From Thunnus maccoyii (taxonomy: Eukaryota > Chordata > Actinopteri > Scombriformes > Scombridae): a stretch of DNA of 64,000 nt. Both the position numbers and the translations under genes were made by a program. Below, in pieces: positions 12,839 through 23,700 of the stretch (its first letter is position 1; each line of letters starts with the position of its first letter). A model generated the notes under the pieces. The model was not told the DNA's origin. It did not search any database and saw only the letters and a list, made by a program, of their open reading frames with translations. Where the stretch lies: positions 11,079,111 through 11,143,110 of the forward strand of contig NC_056552.1 of the NCBI RefSeq assembly GCF_910596095.1, read 5' to 3'.

Positions 12839-13535
12839 GGTGGATCCATCCCATGGATGTATAAAGAGAGCTGGATACAGCATTGGAGGCTGGGCCCCAT
12901 TCATTCCTATGAAAGTTGCTCAGTGGCACATGAAGCCAAAAAAGTTCGACTTCCGGGTATAAAATTACCTGGATCTTCCAGGATCATTGGGCCCATAGAG
13001 CAAGCACACCAGTGACTTCGCCAGCCGAGCCAGCTACTTGCAGTTTAGCCCACCGGTTAACTTGAATGGGGATAAAACAATTCAATTGTGCAAATCTTTT
13101 AGATTTTTGAAATGTGATCAGACAGAACAGATCAAATTCTGATAATGAGACGAGTCATTTCATGGGGTTGTGATGCTCAAAAAAAATTAACTGCTGATTT
13201 ACAGACGTGTTTTTCACAATGTAAGTCTATGGGAAAAAGTCTTTTTCGGCCCAGTAGTGTCACGTGACGTTGTAATTACACGGTTTGGCCACTATGTCAA
13301 ATTGGCTTCACAGCCCAGTGCCATTCCTGGGGGCTTGATCCATCCATGGAGCCCACCCATGGATGTATTATAAGAGCTGGATACCGGACTAAAAATGGCG
13401 CCCATTCAGTCCTATAGGAATTGCTATAGGTGCATATACCAAAAAAAAAATTCTAACTTCCACATTTGCTTCTGCGTTGTGCGGCCCACTGAATGTGCGC
13501 AGTAGTGTTTCCCCCACGCTCGGCACATAGACTTT
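12839..13535 (+). repeat. Diverged repeat units between copies A and B
   Basis: Two related segments, at about 12840-12960 and 13354-13465, share CCATGGATGTAT, AGAGCTGGATAC and GCCCATTCA. A third, at about 13190-13340, resembles the middle of copies A and B (GTCTATGGGAAAAA, GGCCACT). The block therefore looks like partial tandem duplication of one repeat family. Confidence 0.55.
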
Positions 13536-13835
13536 ACATTGTGATGACGTCACAGATTTTTAAATCGCTTTTCTTGGCTTGAGGAAAGTTTTACAATTAT
13601 AAAACCTCCATGAATCAAAAGTTCATAATAGAAAGAGTCATAATTGACGTTGTTTGCAGTTCGAGGTGTCCTATCAACAGTTTTACAGATGTCTGTTTTA
13701 CAATGGTGGTCTATGGGGAAAATCCTTTTTGGGCTGCAGGGGGATTTTTCACTGCAATACTGCAAGCGGCCCTTGGGAAAAATTGGCTGCAAGGCTGAGC
13801 GGCGGCGCCTTATCCAGCTCTTATTATACATCCAT
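13536..13835 (+). repeat. About 300-bp repeat unit, copy B
   Basis: Downstream copy of 12537-12838, same orientation, with a perfect CRE palindrome TGACGTCA at 13545-13552. It is followed directly by a different repeat. Confidence 0.8.
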
Positions 13836-14012
13836 GAGCCCACTTTGTTGCACCGCCATGTTTCTACAGTAGCCCAGAACGGACAAATCAAACTGGCTCT
13901 AGAGAGAGCCCTTCACATTTCTCATGAGTTTCACGGCCACCATATGTTCTCCTACATGCTTGGAAGGAGACGGGGTTGCAATATGCCACTAAATCCTACA
14001 CACTGGTCCTTT
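13836..14012 (+). mobile_element. Fragment of a common percomorph dispersed element
   Basis: It contains CGCCATGTTTCTACAGTAGC, CCCAGAACGGACAAA and the terminus CACACTGGTCCTTTAA. I recognise this combination as very abundant in percomorph genomes, probably a non-autonomous DNA transposon. The inner part is partly deleted. Classification is from memory and should be checked against a repeat library. Confidence 0.55.
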
Positions 14013-14231
14013 AAGATCTGTGGACTCTGTGGACACCTTTAAAAAGCACCTCCCATTTGTTTAGACTTGCCTATTTTCGATATAATTCTGTTTTTGTTGT
14101 GTTGGATTTATGCTTTATTTCTTCTCTGAAGCACTTTGTGACGCCTCTGCCCTCGAAAGGTGCAATATAAATAAAGTTGCTTAGGCCTACTTACTCTCTG
14201 ACTCATTTAATTAGGCCTACTTACTAAATGC

Positions 14232-14340
14232 ATCTTGCACACACTATAGGGTTGAGTGACGTGCTGCGACGTCACGTCTCTGTGGGCGAAATATGATGCT
14301 GCAGGTGGTGCACGTGGTCTGTTGTTTACTTCTTCCAGGA
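14232..14340 (+). promoter_or_regulatory. Candidate promoter of the NERD-domain gene
   Basis: It is a CG-richer stretch with CGACGTCACG (14267-14276) and two further ACGT cores, followed by a purine/pyrimidine-skewed segment. It lies 0.7 kb upstream of the first recognisable coding exon, which begins right after a splice acceptor and therefore needs an upstream first exon. The transcription start cannot be placed. Confidence 0.35.
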
Positions 14341-14970
14341 ACGCTGGAGTGCTGCCGGAGAGGAGGGGGGGCGGTAAAAATTGTGAAACAGCTTTCCTGG
14401 ATAGAGTTACATTGCTCAGCATTTGGAAAAAAAAAACACCCGTATACCGACATTCACGCCAGGAAAATGTCGACCTGAATTCGCTGTTTGTTTTTTTAAA
14501 GCTCTTTTAAACAGCGCGAGACTTCAACAGTATGTATTGTTTTGTTTCACAGCTTGTGCCAGTTCAGCATGCAGTCTTGTTCTTTCCTCTTTGTTCTCCT
14601 CGCAGGGACTTCAAGTTCAAGTGTCGTCAACAAAGCTGTTAAGCTTGCATGTAGCAGTTAGCATGTTTTCAGGAGGATTTAAGTCAAAGCAACAATGCAG
14701 AAGAAATGGAAATTGTGTTTTCCATAATGTTTATTTTGCTGAGATTTTAAATGTAGCTAACAGCCATGTTGGATTTTGCTCAACATAAACATAAACATGT
14801 TGGACATAGCTAAAAAAAAACAAAGCATGTTTGGTATTGTAATTACAGCCAAACATATGTGTGTGTATATTCTACATTGTGTATATTTCTTTTAAGCAAC
14901 ATTGTTTTTACATGTTATCTCCAACTCTAATCACCTAAATTCATCTTTTTTTTTCTAGATAAAAACTAGA

Positions 14971-17900
14971 ATGCTTCAGCTTGGAGGCTTGTTCACCCAG
15001 TTTCATCTCAGCCTGAGAGCTCCAGAAAGTGCCCAAGGCCAGAGCCCACAGACACAAACACTACCTGATTTTTTAAAACATGTCAGGTAAGTGTTGTAAA
15101 GCTATACTAATCAGTATTCTTATAATAACAGTATATCAAGTGACACACAGAGAAGCATTACCCAACTTTGCATCCCATTCAGCTCTACAGAGCGTTTTAG
15201 CATCTTTAAACTCATTGTTTTGCTTTTACAGCCTGCAACTTTACTGTTTTCACATCATCATTAACCTTGTTTCCAGAGCAGGCTGCTGTTGTCATAGAAA
15301 AAGCTCTGATAAACCCACTGTACACCGCCTGACCAGCACCAAATGGCAGACAAACAAAGTTAGCGACTAGCTGGTGAAGAAAATGGAGCATTTAGAGACT
15401 TCAGAGCCAGATTCCCAAAAGAAAAATTAATCTTGTACTTACATTCACTGGATGGACAGAAACACAACTCCAAATAAAGTCTAATGTTGCTCTGTGTCTG
15501 CTGGATGTGTAAATAGGCAGCTGTTTGGTAAAATAACACCTTTATAAGGTGATTATACATTATGTCAGTGTTTTGTTTACTGTTAACAGGTTATTCAGTT
15601 GCCCCCAAGTAGCTAAATAATTAGTTAATGCAGGTTTAAGTTTTGTTTTACTCATGTACTTTTGCACAAAATCTAACTTAATGTTGTTATTTCTATTTTT
15701 GTCTTCCATGTAATTCCACTGTAGGAAACTCACCGGGCTGAGAAAAGAAGATGTTTACTGCAATCTGCGGATCCCCGACCAGTGTCAGACAGTTAAAGAT
15801 GACATCAACATTATTATTCTCACAGGTTGATATCAAGAATGAAATGGCATGTCATGAAAGAACTGAAAAAAAACCCATATATAATATTGATATCGTGATA
15901 TATGCTGTAAGACTTAATGTTGTGTGGGATTTGGTCATTGTAAAATCAAGATATATATATTTCAGTGTTGTCTTTCAAGCTGAGCTACACTTAAGTGAGC
16001 TGTGAATTGTTCCAATAGGCCTTTTTCACAGCAGACATTTGGACTCGTACTAGGAAAACACAGGTGTTGCTAACAACAATAACAACAACTCTGTTCTGTG
16101 TGTCCCAGTAAGACATGACAGTGTCACTTTACACTAGTGTTCCAAGTCTGTAAATTTGGACTTTTTAATGCTTTATTTTCCTTTTGCAAAGGCCAGGGGA
16201 TCTTCTGCATAGATGTAAAACCCTGGAGAGGCACAGTGTCCGCTCACAACGAAAACTGGCATGTGCAAGTGAAAGAAGAGGACCAAAACTTTACTAATAC
16301 CTGCATTGAGCAGATTGAAGATCCCCTCGAAGCTATCACGGTAAACGACACACTTAATTGAAAGTTTTAAATACCATCGTGAAAACCTAAATGTCAAACT
16401 GGCACACTTGTGTCCAAGGTCCAATCAATTGTCCAGTAAATTGTTTTCATCCAAACTCCAGCCAGGTTAAGAGATTCTGAGTCACACTAACAATTTATAT
16501 GTAAATTTCAAACACTACAGCGGGGCTTCCTAAACTTCCCAAGTGGCGGCACTTCATTTGAAAGGCCATAATTATGTTCACAGAGGGTGTTGAAAGCAGG
16601 CAGGTGCCTAAACACAGCTGTGACCTTATGTGCATGGGTCAGTTAGGAGTCATTCATTTCCATCTCTATAGATGCTCAATTTGGACTGGAAGCTTGACAG
16701 AAGAGTCTGATGGCAAACACACACAACATGATTTAAATAGTTGTGCTTGAATTGGAGGTATTAACTTCATTAATCTACACAAAGCAGATTCAGCTGAACC
16801 ATCTGTGCCAACTTCAGGTTGTGTAATGTATTAAAATGGGAGCTATTAGAGAATAAAAAGTCTGAATTTGTGTGTCAGTAAGGCCATTATTCGACAGGAC
16901 TGTTATAAATACAGCACATGCTGACAAATTTCTCCTCTCTGGATCTGTTAACGCTCAGGCTTGATTTGACGCGATTTGTCGATTAATTAGAATCAATAGA
17001 AGTTTTATCGACAACTGATAATTGATTAATCATTTGCCATTTTTTTCTTTGTTGTATCATCAGTAATCTCTGGATTTTGGACTGTTGGTTTGACAAAACA
17101 AATCATTTAAAACATCCTGTACCAATACTTTTAACCCTTACTTTAAAGAATACAAACAAGGCTGCTTTTTAATTTAACAAAGAATCAAACATCTAAAATT
17201 TGCAAAATTATGATTTAAATCTGAAACTCTCTGAGCAAAGCAAAAGTAAAGAAGACCACAAATCTGACCAGGCGTTCAATGTGAGCTTTCAGTACTCGAC
17301 TGTTTTTTTATTCTCAGTGCAACAGACACATTTTAAGTATTGAGGTTTGATACTCAGCCGTAACGATGTCCATTCATTGCATCTCTACATTTCACCATCT
17401 TCTCTTCCAGACCAAGACAGTGGACTTATGTGGCCATTTGACGAGCAGTGGAGTGTCTGTTCCCCAAAGCCTCTTCTTCCCCAGGGTCATCTTCCTCTCC
17501 CCAGAGTGCGAGCTGGACGAGGAGCTGAAGAAGAGGAGGGAGCTGGTCTCCCACAGCCAAATAGACAACTTCCTCAGATCTTTCAGGGAGGGCTACATGG
17601 CCTGGATATCAGATGCACTGACTCCCTCCTGGCTGTCTGGTGAGTGCGTCCTAAAAGGTTTACAGTATTACTTTAGAGGCTGAATTGAAGTTCCAGTATA
17701 GTGCAATAAAAGTATCAATCTTAACATAAATTTTTTTTGTCCTAAACGTCGTTTTCTTAAAATCTCAAGAAATCAATGTCATTATACTGAAACAAGACAG
17801 AACACGGCAGACAACTGCTCTAGATTCAAGAACAATGATCTGTTTCCAATACTAATAAACTTGTCTAGATAACTGTCTAGAATGAAGTGCAATGTCTGCC

Positions 17901-20761
17901 ATTCTGTCTTGTTTCAAGGTAATGACACTCATTTTAAGATTTTTTTAAAATACCTGATTGGTTTTGGAAACATGTTGGATTAATGTTACTGCCCTGTCCA
18001 TTTTTTTCACTTGTAAAGAAAATAAGACTTTTAGAGGACACATGAATAAAGACATGATTTGGTTCAGGGTTCAAAGGAATTTATTTGTCACATACGCAGC
18101 ATACATTTCATAAATAATGGCAGTGAAATGCTCTCTATTGGAGTTTGGCCCACTATACGGGATAATAATATCAAAAAGACTCAACTCATAAAAGTAGAAA
18201 TGAACAAAAGGACACACACAAAAACAAGAAAAGAAACTTCAAGTATCAACTTGAGGTAGTAAGGCTTGAGGTGAAGTTTTTTAAAATGGACACACATCGA
18301 AGTGTATATATTTGTGCAAATACTGTCATTAAAAAGAGTCTGTGCAGTTGTGTAGAGGTCCAATTATCCTCTTTCCATACTCGGACTGCCTGGGGAAAAA
18401 TCTGTGTATTAACTTTAACTATAGACTATAACTTTATTAAGCCCCTGACAGGAATGCCACTAGCTCACCTAGTGTTTTTTTTTTCAATGTTTTTTGTCCT
18501 GCAGGTCATCTGTCATACAAGCAGATGGAGTCAGTGCGGGAGGTCCTGAGGAGGGTGGGAACCTGGGATCTGATGCGGCTGCACTGTGGCGAGCAGCTGA
18601 GAGGAGACTACCAAGGCTGCCAGTACATCGCTCTCAACCGGCAGGAGATGGACACACTCGAGTTTTCCAGACTCAAGACTCTGTCAACTGATTCGCTGTG
18701 GGCCCTGCTGGGACAAACGCCTCAGGTCAGTCCACCCCACTGGCTCTGATGAGCTACCAGGACCAGAGGTACCGTCTGTAAATGTGGGCTGAATACTGTG
18801 TCCGTGGCTCCAAATAACTAAAGCAAAATGCCCAACATGAACTATAAGACCAGCAGGTGGCAGTAGTACTTTATGACTGTCTCAGTTAATTGTCAGAAAT
18901 TCCCCTCTTGTTCTGGGAACTGGAAAAAAACAGGTTTGACATAGGTTAAAGACTGCGAAACATGACAGTTATTTAAAAACAATTAGAGTAATTTTTAATT
19001 AACAAATGTCAGGATATTACCGTATAAACATCAGATGAAGTGATTACAACACAATTTTGGCCAAGAGCCAATCAATTATTTAATTAATTCAAACCTGAAG
19101 AAATAAATTATTTAAAATTATCAGGCTAATTCCAACTAATCACAGGTCTGATTTATTTAGAAGTAAAGCAATTACAGTTATAGTGGTCCTTTTTCTGAAA
19201 AATGTTCATGATCTAGAGAAGCCGAGTGAGGCTTTTTTTAACCCGTTTGGCTGCTTTCAACTGAGTGTACCCTCTCAGATCATTTCTGTAAACACTCTTA
19301 GTGTTAATTACTTCCTCAATTCTGCAGGCCTTCACTTTCTTATTGACATAAGTAGTTCTGTCGGCCTGCATGGTGCTCATTAGCTACATTCACTTGATTG
19401 AATCAAAAGGCAAGGCAATTGCACAGTCTAAAAGGCATCATTTGAGCCTATTCAGATTCTCATATCGCTTGATGTTTGGGATTATTATTGTTTGTTTTAT
19501 TGCAAGGCAATGAATTAATTTGGCTAATTAGTTAAACGGTGTCTCTCCAGGTGGCATGAAAGGAAATGTCAAATGTCACTACAGCAATGAATGTAAATGT
19601 TGATGATTAACTAGTTGAATCCGAGTGATTATGATATTTACACAAAATTATTTTGGTGACATTTTTATCCAAATGCACTGACATTAACACTTAATTATTT
19701 TTGCTTGCACAAAAGTGCATCACTCGAGCTTGTTAAATAAATGTTGCTGAATGAGGTAAATGTTAGACAGACAAAGGTCACAGCTCTTAAGGTCCAGTGA
19801 GTACAACCTCCTGCATAGCCTCCCATTACAGATTCACACCCACCCTCAGCACCCAAACACTCAGCCTGGGCTTTCCTTACAAACTCTACACAGGCTTCAG
19901 TTCACCCACCCCCCAACATCCAGACTGTACTCTCCCCTCTCCCCTCCAGCTGCTGTGTATTTGATACATGACCCAACAATCATTAGACAGTCTCCAGCGG
20001 GCCCTTTTCTTGCCGAAGGGGACACACACGGCGACAACAAAATATATTACTTTCAAAGAAGTATTTGTAAATGGAGGCAGCGTGAGGCGTACCTCTTCCC
20101 CATATTTCACAGAGAAATGTGACTCGGAGAAAATATGATAAATATGACCCAACAATCATTAAGATATCTTTTTTAAACTACCAATGGTTTGTTTCTCATT
20201 ATGAGATTTCATCTCTTTGTATTCAGCTTGGACGATCAGCAAGAAAAAATGATTTTGCCTTTGGATTTGTACAATAAAATCAAGTAATGTATTTTAAGAT
20301 TTTGCTCCTTTGGACTTCAGCACTCTGTTTTTAGTTAAAAAAAAAAAAAAAAAAAAAAGAGATCTCTGCTCGTGTGCAGCAGCTGCCAAGAGAAGCTTGG
20401 GGGGCGGCAAAGAAACCTGATAGCTCCCCCAGGCGTATTTTCAGAGCCCAGAAATAATGCATGCTTTTGATTTGTTACTTGTAAACACACAGGCTAGAAG
20501 ATCTGTGATATGACCTACAGTTTCACTCAGGCATCTGTTTGGTTGTAAGAAATGGCACCAGATGTATCCACAAAGCCACCGCGGAGGCACTAGGTGTGTT
20601 TTCTGTGGGCGCAGTCAATTACTCTGTGGAGAATGGGATGTCTACATGTCCCCAAAGTGGAGAATGATTGAGTAGAGTGGCTGTAATTTATTAATTATGG
20701 TCTATATTCTTAGACCACGGTTCTGGCTTCATTCAATTTGTATGGATTGAGGGGTAATTAC

Positions 20762-20794
<33 letters not shown>

Positions 20795-23700
20795 TAGGGA
20801 GAGGAAGAATGAGCTAAAGATCTATTCATGTCATAAACTAAAGTGCAGATTACTTACGTTGTTCATCCTTATGTCATCTCCTACTCTGATATTTGACTGT
20901 TTCATGAAGCTTTTGTACCAGTTTATAGTATAATCTCAGTTTATTCAGGAAGCAGAAATGGAGCCCCTGTGTTAAAAAAAACATCTCTCCTAACTCACAG
21001 TCAGCATATAGAGTGTCTACTAATTGCATAGCCGAGAAACAACAATTGAGTTCCTTCGACCGTAACTTGACTACACCACCCTGTCAGCTGATTAATAGAA
21101 ACGAGCCACCAGGCGAAAAGCTGCAAATTCATCGACAACATCTCGGCCAACGCAGAGCAGCACAAAATAATCAGACCTCTGTTGCCGGAGATACATCTCG
21201 TCTCTGACTGTCTACAGATTCCTCACAGATGTAGCTTGTTAATTTAACTCTACGGTGACATTCCTCTCTGTTTGACCATCTCCCAGGCTGCACGCGTCAC
21301 AGGCCTGTAATGGACAGGCTGGTGCACTCGGTGCTTAGCACAGAAAAGGCAAAGATGGAGACATCAACCGCTTTGTGGTGCTAATGAATGGAGGCACACA
21401 AAAGGCCAGGAGCTGGCCATTAACAAAGCCTACAAATTCTGCTGCCTAAATAGAGAATATTGGCAGCCACTGTGGCTTTTTGGTCTCCAGAGGAAAAAAA
21501 AGTATTTAGCCATTTAATGAAAATGTATGTAGTACCCTTTATTCATGTATACAATGAACAAAGCACACACATATATAACACATATATGATTTATAATAAG
21601 AATTCTCAAAGTGGTAGCATCTTATGTGTGCTACTTAAAGTAAAAAAAATCTATATGAACATGGTTGCGCTTGTAATTTCGCTAAAAGCCTGTGTACCTG
21701 TGAATAGATGTTTTTCAAACCACAGCAACACAGGTATTATAGTTCAGTCACCAGACACAGACCAAGAAAAGCATACTTAAAAGTTGTTTCAGTAAGAGAG
21801 CAATTTATCAGATTGTGAGTCCCACAGAGTTCACTGTTCATCGGCTTCATTATCTACCCGACTAAACCTGATAGAGAGATGATTTCTGTACTAAAGAAAA
21901 GTTTCAAAGAAAAGTTTTCTGAAGAAATGCCCATGAAAGAAAGATCTATTAGTCGCACAGCATTTTTCAACAGAAATGAAAATTGTGGGGAAATTACCAG
22001 GATGTTCAGATTTCTGTAATTGCAGCATCGCTCTCGAAAGGAAACTGAAATTGGAAATAATTTGCACCAGAGTGTGTGTAGGAAGCTGCAGAGGAAAGCT
22101 AACCATGCAATTACACATGAGAAGAGTGCTGCAGAATCACAAGTGTCTGTAATGAACTAGTGAAGACACCAGCACTTATACAGTGGAAGGCAATGATAAA
22201 AGCTGCCTTGTAATAGCATGTGATTAAACTTGGTAAAATCTATTTTTTCACTGGAGCACTAAGCCACAGTGAAGAGTCCCATGGAGAGATTCTGCATCTG
22301 TCAATTTGAAGATGACTCAACGTGTTTCCTCAAAATTCATCACCCAGCATGCTTTACCAGTCATTTTAGAGGGCTCTTCAAGCACTCTTTTGTTAATTTA
22401 GTTAAACATCAACCGGTAGAGTTCATGTTTTACACATTCCTACTTAACACAGGTAGGGATTGAGTTTCAGTAAATTTGAATACATGTTTAAAAAAATGCT
22501 CCAAGCCATTAATATTCATTACAAAATAATTCTCTTGAATGTGGAATGAGCTATGGTTGTGCCAGACACACAGTACGTAATACTATCTGTGATAAATATT
22601 GTATGCATACACTGTTCTATTGTATATTTAATGCATGTATCAACAACCAGAAAAAAATCACAAAAGGAAAAGGCCTAGCTTCTGCATATGCATTTATATT
22701 TAAAATCAATATTATTAAGAATATTTAGACGGTATCAATATACTTTATGGACATTATATTACAACTGTATGAAAAATCACATGTAAAATAATCAGATTGA
22801 TGTTTAATGCAATGAACAAAACTGATCAAATGTGTAAGACAGAAAGTAATTGTGTTAGGCTTATTACTTTTGGTTTGGAATAATTGATTTTGACAACATA
22901 TTTATATATTTATTATACGCAAAATACCAAATATTGTCTGGTTCCAGCATGTCAAACATGAGGATTAGATGCTTTTCTTTGTCATGTGCAATCGTGAACT
23001 GAATATTTTTGAGATTTTTACTGTCGGTCGGATCAAACAAGAAATTTGACAACATCACCTTTGACTGTTTTCACTGTTTTCTGACATTTTTAAGATGTAT
23101 TTTCTGATAGTCATGAAAATAATCATTAGTTGCAGCCATAATGATGTGATCACATTGTCATAATACGGCTGCAGTCAAGTCAATAATGATATTGAATTAT
23201 CAACCTAACAAGACCATTTAGGCTTCATACAAGGTTTTTGCTATTAATGATTCTCTGACATCATCCGTTTTGGCATTGAGTGCAAGATTTAGTATCTAAC
23301 TGAATTTTTTCTTCGGTCACTGGTCATAGTGATGATTTTATCTTGATAAAGTTTGCTCTGTCAAACAGCAGCTATTTGTTTTGGGGATTCAGGATATTAC
23401 AGTGATCCCCGCAGTATAGGCTGTAAGATCGGATCAATAGGGATTCGTGAATAATGAAGAGGCCGTGTGGAGCAGAAACACTTAATTACAGTTTCAAAAG
23501 CCATTCTCATTAATTGAGGAGAATAAAGGTGGTGAAGTGGACTGAATGGCAACATTAGAATTTTTTATCAGTGACTTTTTGGGGTTTTTTTTATCATACA
23601 ACAAAACCCTAACTGACAGCTAAAAAACACAAGCTGCATTGGCAAGTTCTCATTATTCTCTCAAGTTAGACATTTATCACGAATAATTTCTGTGTTTGAC

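Noticed and set aside
14256-14788. Overlapping open frames upstream of the NERD gene as a possible first coding exon
   Set aside because: None joins in frame to the exon at 14959 through a good donor, and none resembles a NERD N terminus.
19760-20122. 120-codon plus-strand open frame in the NERD intron
   Set aside because: Low-complexity His/Pro/Ser-rich product, no domain, no splice signals, and it crosses the 18-bp direct repeat.
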